Origin: Halovulum dunhuangense
Lineage (GTDB): Bacteria > Pseudomonadota > Alphaproteobacteria > Rhodobacterales > Rhodobacteraceae
NCBI RefSeq assembly: GCF_013093415.1
Contig: NZ_JABFBC010000002.1
Span: forward strand, 830,531 to 894,530
DNA: 64,000 nt
Direction of reading: 5' to 3'
Of the stretch, positions 28,546-38,047 are shown one piece after another. The translations under genes were made by a program, and so were the position numbers. The number at the start of each line of letters is the position of its first letter. Positions within the stretch are counted from its first letter, which is position 1. The notes below the pieces were generated by a model, which was not told the DNA's origin, did no database searches, and saw only the letters and a list, made by a program, of their open reading frames with translations.

Positions 28546-29748
28546 TTACTGCGTCACGAGCGGGCAGCCGCTCTCGGCCGGGTTGATGTAGGCCACGTCG
28601 CCGGGAATGGTCGCGAGGACGTTGTAATAGTCCCAGGGCGTGGTGATCTGGTCCGGCGCCTTCACTTCCATCAGGTACACGTCCTTGATCATGCGGCCGT
28701 TCGGCGCCACGGTGCCGTTCTCGGCAAAGAGGTCGCTGACCGGCAGCTCGTGCAGCTTGGCGGAAACCGCCTCGGTGGCGTCGGTGCCTGCCGCCTCGAC
28801 CGACTTCAGGTACTGGGCGACCGCCGAGTAGGTGCCGGCATGCACCATGTTGGGCATGGCGCCGGTGCGCTCGAAGAAGCGCTCGGCAAACGCACGGCTG
28901 TCATCGGTGCGGTTCCAGTAGAAGCTTTCGGTCAGGGTCAGGCCCTGCGCCGCCTCGGCGCCCAGGCCGTGCACTTCGGCCAGGGTGAACAGCAGCGCCG
29001 CCAGGCGCTGGCCGCCCTGCACGATGCCGAATTCGGCCGCCTGCTTGATCGCGTTCTGGGTGTCGGCGCCGGCATTGGCCAGGCCGATCACCTTGGCACC
29101 CGAGGCCTGCGCCTGCAGCAGGAAGGACGAGAAGTCGTTGGACGCCAGCGGGTGACGCACGGAACCGAGAACCTCGCCGCCCTGGGCCTTGACGAAGTTG
29201 CCGGTGTTCTCTTCCAGCGAATAGCCGAAGGCGTAATCGGCGGTCAGGAAGTACCAGGTATCGCCGCCCTGCTCCACCAGCGCGCCGCCGGTGCCCACGG
29301 CCAGCGCGTGGGTGTCATAGACCCAGTGGAAGCCGTAGGGCGAGCACTGCGCGCCGGTCAGCTCGGTCGTGGCCGCGCCGGTGGTGATGGTGATCTTGCC
29401 GGCATCGCGCGACAGCGCCTGCACCGCGAGCGCCACGGACGAGGTGGTCAGCTCCATGATGCTGTCGACCTGCTCGGTGTCGTACCACTGGCGGGCGATG
29501 TTCGACGCCACGTCGGGCTTGTTCTGGTGGTCGGCGGTCACGACTTCGATCGGCGCGCCCAGAACGGTGCCCCCGAAATCCTCGACGGCCATCAGCGCCG
29601 CCTCGTAGGAGTAGCGACCGCCGAAGTTGGCATAGACGCCGGACTGGTCGTTCAGGATGCCGATCTTGACGACATCGTCGCTGACCTGCGCCAGGGCGGG
29701 CGTGGCGAGCGCCCCGATCGCCGCAGCGGACATGAGCAATTTACGCAT
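28546..29748 (-). CDS. ABC transporter substrate-binding protein, Leu/Ile/Val-binding type
   Basis: A 400-residue periplasmic binding protein of the Peripla_BP_6 family. The signal peptide MRKLLMSAAAIGALATPALAQ is followed by VSDDVVKIGILNDQSGVYANFGGRYSYEAALMAVEDFGG, the family start. The fold continues with TTSSVALAVQALSRDAGKITITTGAATTELTG. A disulfide is possible between the cysteine in AQCSPYGF and that near the C-terminus (ESGCPL). It is the first gene of the ABC operon and is divergent from a LysR gene. Relatives bind amino acids, amides and aromatic acids; specificity is open. Confidence 0.9.
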   Translation of the reverse strand: MRKLLMSAAAIGALATPALAQVSDDVVKIGILNDQSGVYANFGGRYSYEAALMAVEDFGGTVLGAPIEVVTADHQNKPDVASNIARQWYDTEQVDSIMELTTSSVALAVQALSRDAGKITITTGAATTELTGAQCSPYGFHWVYDTHALAVGTGGALVEQGGDTWYFLTADYAFGYSLEENTGNFVKAQGGEVLGSVRHPLASNDFSSFLLQAQASGAKVIGLANAGADTQNAIKQAAEFGIVQGGQRLAALLFTLAEVHGLGAEAAQGLTLTESFYWNRTDDSRAFAERFFERTGAMPNMVHAGTYSAVAQYLKSVEAAGTDATEAVSAKLHELPVSDLFAENGTVAPNGRMIKDVYLMEVKAPDQITTPWDYYNVLATIPGDVAYINPAESGCPLVTQ

Positions 29749-29953
29749 GATATATCCTCCCGTGCCAACCTGCGCGCAGGACGCAGGTTCAGTTGCGCCC
29801 GGCGGGTTGATCTACGATTTCGGTTCTATTCCATCGACCGCCTCCCCAGACAGGCCGACGGCGCAAAACTACAGGATTCCCGCTTTGACACAACCGTTCA
29901 GTTAAGGCTAATTCCATACACTAGCTGTACGAAAACGAACACAAACCGAAGCC
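29749..29953. promoter_or_regulatory. Divergent control region of the liv-type operon and its LysR gene
   Basis: A 205-base intergenic region. On the plus strand TTGACA at 29885-29890 is followed after 17 bases by CTAATT (29908-29913), a plausible promoter for the LysR gene at 29954. The AT-richer stretch 29875-29945 also contains CATACACTAGCTGTACG, a loose T-N11-A type site of the kind LysR proteins bind. The minus-strand promoter was not located. Confidence 0.4.
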
Positions 29954-30859
29954 ATGGCCCATCTCACCTGGGACGATCTGCAATTCTTCCTGGCGGTCGC
30001 CCGCGAGGGCCAGCTTTCGCGCGCCGCGCGCCAGCTTCAGACCAGCCATGTCACGGTTTCGCGCCGGATCGACCGTCTCGAATCCGCACTCAAGCTGCGC
30101 CTGTTCGAGCGTAATCCCCGCGGCTACGAACTGACCAGCACGGGCCGGCGCCTGGTCGAGACGGCCGAGCGGATGGAGAACGAGGCCGACCGCCTGCTGG
30201 TGGACCTGACCGGCGACATCGGCGCCCAGCGCGGCGTCCTGCGGGTCGCCGTGCCCGAGGGCTTTGCCAGCTTCTTCAGCAAGAACCTGCTGCCGGAATT
30301 CCAGACCCGGTTTCCCAACATCGCGCTGGAACTCATCACCCTGCCGCAGATCATGTCGCTGTCCCGGCGCGAGGCCGACCTGTCGGTCACGCTCGACCCG
30401 ACCAAGGCCACGCCCTACCACTCGGAAAAGATCGTGGACTACGCGTTGCACATCTATGGCGCGCGCAGCTATCTCGAACGCAACGCGCCCATCACCCGGC
30501 GCGAGGATCTGCTCGAACATCCCTTCGCCGGCTACATCGAGGAGATGATCTTCGCCCGCGGCCTGGACTACCTGGGCGAGGTGCACCCAAAGATACGCCC
30601 CGTGTTCAAGAGCTCGTCGATCTTCAACCAGCTCGCGGCGACACGGGCCGGGCTGTACCTGTGCGTGCTGCCCCATTACGTCGCGCGCCACTACACCGAC
30701 CTGGTGCCGGTGCTGCACGACGAGGTGACGATCCTGCGCAACTACTGGCTGACCTGCCACCGGGACGTGCGCCCGATCCCGCGCGAACGCGCGGTGATGG
30801 AATTCATCAAGTCGGCGATGCGCGCACGACGCGGCGAACTGCTGCCCGAGGGGCACTGA
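29954..30859 (+). CDS. LysR-family transcriptional regulator
   Basis: A 301-residue regulator. Its N-terminal HTH is DDLQFFLAVAREGQLSRAARQLQTSHVTVSRRIDRLESALKLRLFERNPRGYELT (about 7-61). The effector domain starts near residue 92 (GVLRVAVPEGFASFFSKNLLPEF). The divergent position opposite the Liv-type ABC operon suggests that it controls that operon in response to the imported compound. Confidence 0.9.
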   Translation: MAHLTWDDLQFFLAVAREGQLSRAARQLQTSHVTVSRRIDRLESALKLRLFERNPRGYELTSTGRRLVETAERMENEADRLLVDLTGDIGAQRGVLRVAVPEGFASFFSKNLLPEFQTRFPNIALELITLPQIMSLSRREADLSVTLDPTKATPYHSEKIVDYALHIYGARSYLERNAPITRREDLLEHPFAGYIEEMIFARGLDYLGEVHPKIRPVFKSSSIFNQLAATRAGLYLCVLPHYVARHYTDLVPVLHDEVTILRNYWLTCHRDVRPIPRERAVMEFIKSAMRARRGELLPEGH

Positions 30860-31089
30860 CCGCACCCTGAAAGCGGTGCTGGAATTTGCACCACGGCCGC
30901 CTGATTTGCGCACATGCCGCGCAACAACTGGTGATTTTGTCGACAATCCGACGATTTCCACCCACTGACGCGCCCCCGAAAGCGCGACCCGCCCGCATCG
31001 AGCCCTAAGCCAAGCTGCGTCGGGCCGCATGTGACTGGGGGGATCGGCCGACATCCCTGAACCGCGCCCCAGGCAGGAAAGGAAGTCAC

Positions 31090-32178
31090 ATGGAACGCCG
31101 CAAGTTTCTCACCGGAACCGCCGCCGCCGCTGCCGCGGCCCCGCTGGCCGCACCGCGCATGGCCCGCGCGCAGGACAGCTTCGCCTGGCGCATGACCAAC
31201 TCCTACGGCCCCGGCTCGCCCTTCTACGTCGAGGGGCCGGGCAGCCCGACCGACATCATCGCCAAGATCGACGCCATGTCGGGCGGAAGGCTGAGCATCC
31301 AGCATTTCGCCGCCGGTGAACTCATCCCCGCCTTCGAGGGCTTCGACGCGGTCCAGCAGGGCGTGATCGAGATGAACGCCTCGAACAGCTATTTCTGGTC
31401 CGGCACCACCTTCGCCGCACAGTATTTCACCACCGTGCCCTTCGGCATGAGCTTCCAGGGCCACATGGCCTGGCTCTACCACGGCGGCGGATGGGATCTG
31501 TGGCAGGAAGTCTACGAGCCCTTCGGACTGGTCGCCTTTCCGATGAACAACACCGGCGTCCAGATGACCGGCTGGTTCCGCGAACCGATCGAGGATCTGA
31601 GCCAGTTCCAGGGCCTGCGCATGCGCATTCCCGGCCTTGCCGGGCAGGTCTATGCCACGCTGGGCGTCGATGTGCGCCTACTGCCGGGCGGCGAGATATT
31701 CCCCGCGCTGGAACGGGGCGTGATCGACGCGGCCGAATTCGTCGGCCCCTACCAGGACCGCCGCCTGGGCCTGCAGAACGCGGCCAGTTTCTACCACACC
31801 ACCGGCTGGCACGAGCCTTCGACCACCGGCGAGCTGCTGATCTCCAGGGCGGCCTGGGACGGGCTGCCCGCCGATCTTCAGGCGATCGTCCGCACCGCCT
31901 GCATGGCCGCCTGCCTTGAAAGCATGACCTGGTCCGAGGCCGTCAACGGCGAGGCGCTGGTCGACCTGGTCGAGAACCAGGGCGTGACCGCCGCCGTGCT
32001 GCCCGACGCCGTGGTCGACACCCTGCGCGAGGCGACGCTGGACACGCTGGAAACGGCCGCCAACGCCGATCCGATGGTGCGCAAGGTCCATGACAGCTAC
32101 ATGGCCTTCAAGGCGCAGCATGATCGCTGGGCCGGCATCTCGGAAGCGCCCTGGATCAAGAACGTCCTGCAGCTCTGA
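31090..32178 (+). CDS. TRAP transporter substrate-binding protein (DctP family)
   Basis: A 362-residue periplasmic protein with a twin-arginine-like signal (MERRKFLTGTAAAAAAAPLAAPRMARAQ). TRAP DctP features include SGGRLSIQHFAAGELIPAFEGFDAVQQGVIEM and the substrate-arginine segment FQGLRMRIPGLAGQVYATLGV, followed by LPGGEIFPALERGVIDAAEFVGPYQD. This resembles the TakP/mannitol-chloroaromatic subgroup, whose members bind 2-oxo acids and similar carboxylates. It begins an operon with small and large TRAP permeases and a GGT-like enzyme. Confidence 0.9.
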   Translation: MERRKFLTGTAAAAAAAPLAAPRMARAQDSFAWRMTNSYGPGSPFYVEGPGSPTDIIAKIDAMSGGRLSIQHFAAGELIPAFEGFDAVQQGVIEMNASNSYFWSGTTFAAQYFTTVPFGMSFQGHMAWLYHGGGWDLWQEVYEPFGLVAFPMNNTGVQMTGWFREPIEDLSQFQGLRMRIPGLAGQVYATLGVDVRLLPGGEIFPALERGVIDAAEFVGPYQDRRLGLQNAASFYHTTGWHEPSTTGELLISRAAWDGLPADLQAIVRTACMAACLESMTWSEAVNGEALVDLVENQGVTAAVLPDAVVDTLREATLDTLETAANADPMVRKVHDSYMAFKAQHDRWAGISEAPWIKNVLQL

Positions 32179-32179
32179 C

Positions 32180-32692
32180 ATGCAGGCGATTTCCCGCTTC
32201 GTGCACGGGGTCGAGGCGGCGGTCCGGCTTTTCGGCTGGATCGCCGCGGCGAGCTGCGTGGCTCTCGTCTTCCTCGTCGCGGGCGACGTGGTGGTGCGCT
32301 ACGTCTTTCGCGCCGGGGCGGTCTGGCTTCAGGAACTGCACTGGCACCTGATCTCGCCCATCGCGCTGTTCGGGATGTCCTACGCGCTTTACTGCGGCGA
32401 ACAGGTCCGGGTGGACGTCTTCTACGAACGCTTCCCGCCCTGGCTCTGCCGCATCATCGAGGTCGCGGGCGGGCTGCTTCTGCTGGTGATCGGCCTTTAC
32501 GCCACGAAGCTTTCGCTGCCCTGGGTCGAAATGGCCTGGGTCCGCGGCGAGGCGTCCCCGAATCCGGGCGGCCTGCCCTGGCGCTGGGCGCTCAAGGCGC
32601 TGATCCCGCTGGGCTTCGTTCTTCTGGCCCTTCAGGGGCTGGCACATGCGCTGCGGCACGGGCTGAACCTGCCGCGCCCTGACATCCGCTAG
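32180..32692 (+). CDS. TRAP transporter small permease (DctQ family)
   Basis: A 170-residue protein with four hydrophobic segments. The conserved WLQELHWHLISPIALFGMSYALYCGEQVRVDVFYERFPP is a DctQ-type motif. The start ATG 32180 lies one base after the DctP gene stop; the longer frame would run into that gene and was rejected. It stabilises the large permease and mediates contact with the binding protein. Confidence 0.87.
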   Translation: MQAISRFVHGVEAAVRLFGWIAAASCVALVFLVAGDVVVRYVFRAGAVWLQELHWHLISPIALFGMSYALYCGEQVRVDVFYERFPPWLCRIIEVAGGLLLLVIGLYATKLSLPWVEMAWVRGEASPNPGGLPWRWALKALIPLGFVLLALQGLAHALRHGLNLPRPDIR

Positions 32693-32701
32693 GGACAGAT
32701 C

Positions 32702-34027
32702 ATGTCACCCAATGAAATGCTGGCGATCGGCATGATCGCCGTGCTGTTCACGCTGCTGCTGATCGGCCTGCCGGTGGCGGTGGCCATCGCCGCCTCGGCC
32801 TTCGTGTTCGGCTATGCGGGCTTCGGTCCGGCGCTGTTCAACCTGCTGCCCTCGCGCATCTATGGCGTGGTCACGAACTACACCTTCCTTGCCATCCCGC
32901 TTTTCGTCTTCATGGGCGTGATGCTGGAAAAATCCCGACTGGCCGAGGAACTCATCGACGTGGTGGGCCATCTCTTCGGGCGCATCGCGGGCGGCATGGG
33001 GGTCGCGATCATCCTGGTGGGCGTGCTGCTGGGGGCGGCCACCGGCATCGTCGGCGCCACCATCGTGACGCTGGGGCTGCTGACCCTGCCGCCGCTCTTG
33101 CGCCGGGGCTATCCGAAGTTCCTTGCAACCGGGATGATCTGCGCCAGCGGCACGCTGGGCCAGATCATCCCGCCCAGCCTGGTGCTGATCCTGCTGGCCG
33201 AGATCCTGGGCGAGTCCGTCGGCACCATGTTCGCCGCGGCCATGGTCCCGGGGCTGGCGCTTGCCGGTGTCTACATCCTCGCCATCCTTGCCGTCGCGGC
33301 CTGGCGCCCGGCGCTGATGCCGCCGATCCCGGCCGAGGAACGCGCGGCCCTGCCCACGCGCGTGCTGCTGCGCAAGGTGGTCGTCGTGCTGGGTCCGCCG
33401 GTGGGCCTGGTCTTTGCGGTGCTGGGATCGATCATCGGCGGCATCGCCGCCCCGACCGAGGCGGCGTCCATGGGCGCGCTTGGCGCGCTGGTGTTCGTCG
33501 CGCTGTCGGGCCGGCTGACCCGCGACCTGCTCTGGCAGGTGGCGCGCTCGACGCTGCTCATCTCGGCGATGGTGTTCTTCATCCTCATCATGGCGCAGGT
33601 CTTCGGCCTCGCCTTCCGCGGCCTTGGCGGCGAGCACCTGGTCGAGCGGATGTTCGAGTGGGTGCCGGGCGGCGTGAACGGCGCGCTTCTGTTCATGATG
33701 CTGCTGGTCTTCGTGCTGGGCTTCTTCCTGGAATGGATCGAGATCACCTACATCGCCCTGCCCCTGTTCCTGCCGTTCTTCGCGAATGCCGGGGTGGACC
33801 TGGTCTGGCTGGGCGTGCTGATCTGCGTGAACCTTCAGACCAGTTTCCTGACGCCGCCCTTCGGCTGGTCGCTGTTCTTCCTCAAGGGCGTCGCCCCGAA
33901 GGAGGTGACCACGCTTGACATCTACAAGGGGGCGATCCCTTTCATCGGGCTCCAGTTCGTGGCCCTCGCGCTGGTGTTCCTGTTCCCCGGGCTTGCCACC
34001 TGGCTGCCCGAAGCGATCGGATGGTAG
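32702..34027 (+). CDS. TRAP transporter large permease (DctM family)
   Basis: A 441-residue protein with about 12 hydrophobic segments. The DctM signature regions are LLIGLPVAVAIAASAFVFGY, YTFLAIPLFVFMGVMLEKSRLAEELIDVVGHLFGRIAGGMGVAIILVGVLLGAATGIVGATIVTLGLL and CASGTLGQIIPPSLVLILLAE. It carries sodium-coupled substrate transport. The ATG lies nine bases after the small-permease stop, and the gene ends one base before the GGT-like start. Confidence 0.92.
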   Translation: MSPNEMLAIGMIAVLFTLLLIGLPVAVAIAASAFVFGYAGFGPALFNLLPSRIYGVVTNYTFLAIPLFVFMGVMLEKSRLAEELIDVVGHLFGRIAGGMGVAIILVGVLLGAATGIVGATIVTLGLLTLPPLLRRGYPKFLATGMICASGTLGQIIPPSLVLILLAEILGESVGTMFAAAMVPGLALAGVYILAILAVAAWRPALMPPIPAEERAALPTRVLLRKVVVVLGPPVGLVFAVLGSIIGGIAAPTEAASMGALGALVFVALSGRLTRDLLWQVARSTLLISAMVFFILIMAQVFGLAFRGLGGEHLVERMFEWVPGGVNGALLFMMLLVFVLGFFLEWIEITYIALPLFLPFFANAGVDLVWLGVLICVNLQTSFLTPPFGWSLFFLKGVAPKEVTTLDIYKGAIPFIGLQFVALALVFLFPGLATWLPEAIGW

Positions 34028-34028
34028 A

Positions 34029-35615
34029 ATGCTGACTTCGGCCCTTGGCTATCGCGGCGCGACAAGCGCGCCGCACCGCGCCGCAGCCCTTGCCGGGCGC
34101 GACATCCTGAACGCGGGCGGCACCGCGATCGAGGCGATGGTCGCCGCCGCCGCCGCCATCGCGGTCGCCTATCCGCACATGAACGGCATCGGGGGCGACG
34201 GCTTCTGGCTGATCCACCGCCCCGGTCAGGCGCCCGTGGGCGTTTCCGGCTGCGGCCGCGCGGCGGGGCTTGCCACGCCCGAATGGTATGCCGAACGCGG
34301 CCACGAGGACGCGATCCCGGCCCGCGGCGCGCTGGCGGCGCTGACCGTTCCCGGCACCATCGACGGCTGGGCCAGGGCGCTGAGCCTGGTGCCCGAGGCA
34401 CGCCGCCTGCCGCTGCGCGACCTGCTGGCGCCGGCCATTGCGCTTGCCCGCGACGGCGTCGCCGTGACCGGCAACCAGTCGGCCACCACGCGCGACAAGC
34501 TTGCCACGCTGAAGGGCGTGCCGGGTTTCGACGAGGCGTTCCTCGTGCACGGCCAGCCACCCGCGCCCGGCCACCTGTTGCGGCAGGAGGCGCTGGCCCG
34601 GACGCTCTCGCGGCTCGCCGAAGCCGGTCTCGACGATTACTACCGGGGCGAGCTGGCCGCGGTCCATGCGGATTTCCTCGAGTCGCAGGGCAGCCCGCTC
34701 AGGCTGGACGATTTCCACCGCTTCGGGGCAGAGATCGTGACGCCGCTGAGCGTGGGAACCCGTGCGGGGCAGCTCTCCAACATGACCCCACCAACGCAGG
34801 GCGTCGCCTCGCTGATGATCCTCGCGCTCTATGACCGGCTGGGCGTGACCGAGGGCGAGGGCTTCGACCACCTGCACGGGCTGATCGAGGCGACCAAGCA
34901 GGCCTTTCTTCGCCGCAACGCGGAACTGGGCGACCCGGACCACATGGCGACCCCGGCGCAGGACTGGCTGCGCGATGAAGCGCTCGACCCGCTGGCCGCG
35001 CGGATCGACCGCGCCCGCGCCCTACCCTGGCCCCATGAGCCGACGCCGGGCGACACGATCTGGATGGGCGCGGCGGATGCGAACGGCTGCGTGGTCAGTT
35101 TCATCCAGTCGGTGTTCTGGGAGTTCGGCTCAGGGCTTACCTGCACGGATACCGGCGTCTTCTTCCAGAACCGCGGCGCGGGGTTCACGCTGGGGGACGG
35201 GCCGAACCGGCTGCGCCCCCATGCCCGCCCCTTCCACACGCTGAACCCGGCGCTGGCGCATCTGTCAGACGGGCGGGTGCTGGCCTATGGCACCATGGGC
35301 GGCGAGGGGCAGCCGCAGACCCAGGCGGCGGTGTTCACGCGCCATGTGCTCTACGGCCAGGATCTTCAGGCGGCGGTGACCGCGCCGCGCTGGCTTCTGG
35401 GCAAGACCTGGGGCGATGCCACGACCACGCTGAAACTGGAGGACCGCTTCGACCCGGCCCTGGTCGCGGCGCTGCGCGACGCCGGCCACGATGTCGAGAT
35501 GATCGCCCCCTTCTCGGACCTTGCGGGCCATGCGGGGGCCGTCTCGCTGCACCCGAACGGGCTGATCGAGGCGGCAAGCGACCCGCGCGCCGACGGGGCG
35601 GCGCTGGCCTTCTGA
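34029..35615 (+). CDS. Gamma-glutamyltransferase-family Ntn hydrolase
   Basis: A 528-residue protein of the GGT family, which self-cleaves to expose an N-terminal threonine. The N-terminal half shows SAPHRAAALAGRDILNAGGTAIEAMVAAAAAIAVAYPHMNGIGGDGFWLI. The processing site is probably in PGDTIWMGAADANGCVVSFIQS, where D-T corresponds to the usual (T)TH, so the nucleophile would be this Thr. The typical histidine after it is replaced by Ile. There is no signal peptide, unlike periplasmic GGT. It is translationally linked to the TRAP permease, so it probably acts in the cytosol on the imported amide or peptide-like acid. ATG 34029 was chosen over an upstream frame that overlaps the permease gene. 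Confidence 0.87.
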   Translation: MLTSALGYRGATSAPHRAAALAGRDILNAGGTAIEAMVAAAAAIAVAYPHMNGIGGDGFWLIHRPGQAPVGVSGCGRAAGLATPEWYAERGHEDAIPARGALAALTVPGTIDGWARALSLVPEARRLPLRDLLAPAIALARDGVAVTGNQSATTRDKLATLKGVPGFDEAFLVHGQPPAPGHLLRQEALARTLSRLAEAGLDDYYRGELAAVHADFLESQGSPLRLDDFHRFGAEIVTPLSVGTRAGQLSNMTPPTQGVASLMILALYDRLGVTEGEGFDHLHGLIEATKQAFLRRNAELGDPDHMATPAQDWLRDEALDPLAARIDRARALPWPHEPTPGDTIWMGAADANGCVVSFIQSVFWEFGSGLTCTDTGVFFQNRGAGFTLGDGPNRLRPHARPFHTLNPALAHLSDGRVLAYGTMGGEGQPQTQAAVFTRHVLYGQDLQAAVTAPRWLLGKTWGDATTTLKLEDRFDPALVAALRDAGHDVEMIAPFSDLAGHAGAVSLHPNGLIEAASDPRADGAALAF

Positions 35616-35621
35616 GCGTCG

Positions 35622-36512
35622 TCAGGCGTTGAACCGCACCTCGCCGAGGGCGGTGATGTCGTAGCCGCCCAGATGGGCTGCGCGGGCGCGCAAGGCGTCG
35701 CTGCGGGCAAAGGCCAGCAGCGCCTGCACCGCCGGGCCGAAATAGTCCCGGCGGCGCAGGACCAGGTCGAAGCATTCGTCCGCCACCAGCGGCAGGAAGC
35801 CAAGCGCGCCCGCGGCGGCACGCAGGCCAAGGCCGCAATCCGCCTCGCCCATCTCGATCATGGCGGCCAGGTCGGCCTGGCTCTCGGCGATGCGCGGGGC
35901 GGTGGTCAGGTTCTCTGCCGTAAGCCCCTCCTGCGCCAGCAGCAGGTCGAGCAGCCGCTGCGACCCCGCCCCCGGCGTGCGCGCGGCAAAGCGCAAGCCG
36001 CGCGCGGCCACGTCGGCAAGGCCCGTGATCGCCAGCGGATTGCCGGGCGCGGTCAGCAGCCCCTGGGTGCGGCGCGCCCAGTGGATCACCACGATATCCG
36101 GCCCCGGCAGGTGGCGGCGCACCGGCCCGAGATTGTAGCTGCCCCCGCCCTCGGGCAGATGGCAGCCGGCAAGCAACGCGCGGCCCGCGGCCAGTTCCTC
36201 AAGCCCGTGGGTCGAGCCATGGGTCAACACCGCCAGCCCCGCGCCAGACTGGCGCAGCGCCCATTCCAGAAGCGGATCGCTGGACCCGGCATAGATCGGC
36301 GGCGGGGGCGCGATCCCGGTCGCGGGCAGTTCGGTCTGCGCCTCGAGCCAGGCATCCACCAGCCGGCGCGGAAACAGCAGCTTTCCGGTCGCCCGGCTGA
36401 AGGGGATCTGCTGGCGCGAGACCATCTCGTAGATGGTGCGTTCCTTCACCCGAAGGTAATCGGCGACCTCGGCGGTTGTCATCAGCGTCGCGGCATCCTG
36501 CGGAATGCGCAT
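35622..36512 (-). CDS. HTH (excisionase-type) regulator fused to a PBP-like sensor
   Basis: A 296-residue protein. The N-terminal MerR/excisionase-like HTH is MTTAEVADYLRVKERTIYEMVSRQQIPFSRATGKLLFPRRLVDAWLEAQ (11-59). From about residue 85 to the end there is a periplasmic-binding-protein-like domain (PBP_like type), with GSTHGLEELAAGRALLAGCHLPEGGGSYN and GSQRLLDLLLAQEGL. Such proteins sense molybdate or tungstate in the cytosol. It is divergent from tupBCA with 81 bases between, so it is the probable tungstate-responsive regulator. Confidence 0.87.
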   Translation of the reverse strand: MRIPQDAATLMTTAEVADYLRVKERTIYEMVSRQQIPFSRATGKLLFPRRLVDAWLEAQTELPATGIAPPPPIYAGSSDPLLEWALRQSGAGLAVLTHGSTHGLEELAAGRALLAGCHLPEGGGSYNLGPVRRHLPGPDIVVIHWARRTQGLLTAPGNPLAITGLADVAARGLRFAARTPGAGSQRLLDLLLAQEGLTAENLTTAPRIAESQADLAAMIEMGEADCGLGLRAAAGALGFLPLVADECFDLVLRRRDYFGPAVQALLAFARSDALRARAAHLGGYDITALGEVRFNA

Positions 36513-36593
36513 AATCCTGCATTTTCCTGCAAAACTTAAGCATTTGAACCCTATGCTGAAATCTGTTTCTTATCCAGTGGTATCTGGAGAGGG
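36513..36593. promoter_or_regulatory. Divergent control region of the tup operon
   Basis: An AT-rich 81-base region. It contains the direct repeat TCCTGCA at 36515-36521 and 36525-36531 (ten-base period) and an inverted repeat AGCAT (36539-36543) with ATGCT (36553-36557), spaced nine bases. Either could be the binding site of the HTH-PBP regulator. GGAGAGGG directly precedes the tupB start. Confidence 0.45.
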
Positions 36594-37298
36594 ATGCGCC
36601 AGTTGGACGGGCCCTTCGGCACGGCGTTCGAATTGATCGCTTCGGGCGATGCGACCCTGATGGGGATCATCGCGCTGTCGCTGCGCGTCACCCTGACCGC
36701 GGTCGTCCTGGCCTGCCTCATCGGCCTGCCGCTGGGCGCGGCGCTTGCGCTGGGGCGGTTTCCCGGGCGCGGGGCGGTGATCGTCCTTTTCAACGCGCTG
36801 ATGGGCCTGCCGCCGGTTGTGGCGGGGCTGGTGGTCTACCTGGCGCTGTCGCGCTCGGGGCCGTTCGGCGGCCTGGCGCTGCTGTTCACGCCCACCGCCA
36901 TGGTGATCGCCCAGACCATCCTGATCCTGCCCATCGTCGTTGCCCTGACCCGTTCGGTCGTGGAGGACCTGTGGACCGAGTACCGCGAGCAGCTTCGCTC
37001 GCTGGGCGCGTCGCGGCTGCGGGCGGTGCCGACGCTCTTGTGGGACGGGCGGGTGAGCCTGCTGACCGGGGTGCTGGCGGGCTTCGGGCGGGCCAGTGCC
37101 GAGGTGGGGGCGGTGCTGATCGTGGGGGGCAACATCGCGGGGCATACCCGGACCATGACCACCGCGATCACGCTGGAGACGAGCCGCGGGAATCTTGGTC
37201 TGGCGGTGGCGCTGGGGATCATCCTGATGGCGCTGACGCTGGGGTTGAACACGGCCGCCTGGGGCCTGGGACAATGGGCGCGGGGGCGGCTGGGATGA
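36594..37298 (+). CDS. tupB: Tungstate ABC transporter permease
   Basis: A 234-residue permease with five or six hydrophobic helices. LMGLPPVVAGLVVYLALSRSGPFG is typical of TupB/WtpB rather than ModB. The EAA loop is YREQLRSLGASRLRAVPTLLWDGRVSLLTGVLAGFGRASAEVGAVLIVGGNI. The ATPase start overlaps its stop by four bases. Tungstate specificity follows from the TupA-like binding protein two genes on. Confidence 0.9.
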   Translation: MRQLDGPFGTAFELIASGDATLMGIIALSLRVTLTAVVLACLIGLPLGAALALGRFPGRGAVIVLFNALMGLPPVVAGLVVYLALSRSGPFGGLALLFTPTAMVIAQTILILPIVVALTRSVVEDLWTEYREQLRSLGASRLRAVPTLLWDGRVSLLTGVLAGFGRASAEVGAVLIVGGNIAGHTRTMTTAITLETSRGNLGLAVALGIILMALTLGLNTAAWGLGQWARGRLG

Positions 37299-38032
37299 GG
37301 CCGGAGCGGGGGATCATGGCCAGGAAATCCGTGCTTCCGCTGCGTCTGGAAAACGTATGTCTCGCGTATGGCACGCGTATGGCACTTTCGGACATCTCGC
37401 TGACCGTCAGACCCGGCCGCACGCTGGTCGTGATGGGCCCGAACGGGGCTGGGAAAAGCATGTTCCTGCGGCTTTGCCACGGGCTGATCGCGCCGACCAC
37501 GGGCCGCATCCTGTGGGCCAGCGGCGAGGCGCGACCGCAGGCGCAGGCGATGGTGCTGCAACGCCCCGTCATGCTGCGCCGGAGCGTGGCGGCGAACCTG
37601 GACTATCCGCTGGTGCTGGCGGGGCTGCCGCGCGCCGAACGCGCGGCGCGGGTCGCGGCGGCGCTGGAGCGGTTCGGGCTGGGCGAGATGGCCGACCGGC
37701 CCGCGCGGCTGCTGTCGGGGGGCGAGCAGCAGCGGCTGGCGCTGGCGCGGGCCTGGACGATGCGCCCGGAGGTGCTGTTCCTGGACGAGCCGTCCTCGTC
37801 GCTGGACCCGTCGGCCACGCGGCGCATCGAGGAGATGATCGAAAGCTTCGCCGCCGACGGCATCACCATCGTCATGAGCACGCATGACCTGGGCCAGGCC
37901 CGCAGGCTGGCCCGGGACGTGGCGTTCCTGCATCGCGGGCGGCTGCTGGAAAGCACCCCGGCCGATGCCTTTTTCGCGCGCCCCGAAAGCGCCGAGGCCC
38001 GCGCCTTTCTTGCGGGCGACCTGATCTGGTGA
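37295..38032 (+). CDS. tupC: Tungstate ABC transporter ATPase
   Basis: A 245-residue ATPase, short and without a TOBE domain as is typical for TupC. Walker A is GPNGAGKSM, the signature LLSGGEQQRLALARAW, Walker B VLFLDEPSSSLD and the H-loop VMSTHDLGQA. ATG 37295 overlaps the tupB stop (ATGA). A second ATG at 37316 seven codons in is also possible and has a GGAG upstream. Confidence 0.9.
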   Translation: MRPERGIMARKSVLPLRLENVCLAYGTRMALSDISLTVRPGRTLVVMGPNGAGKSMFLRLCHGLIAPTTGRILWASGEARPQAQAMVLQRPVMLRRSVAANLDYPLVLAGLPRAERAARVAAALERFGLGEMADRPARLLSGGEQQRLALARAWTMRPEVLFLDEPSSSLDPSATRRIEEMIESFAADGITIVMSTHDLGQARRLARDVAFLHRGRLLESTPADAFFARPESAEARAFLAGDLIW

Positions 38033-38047
38033 AACGCGAGGACTGAC

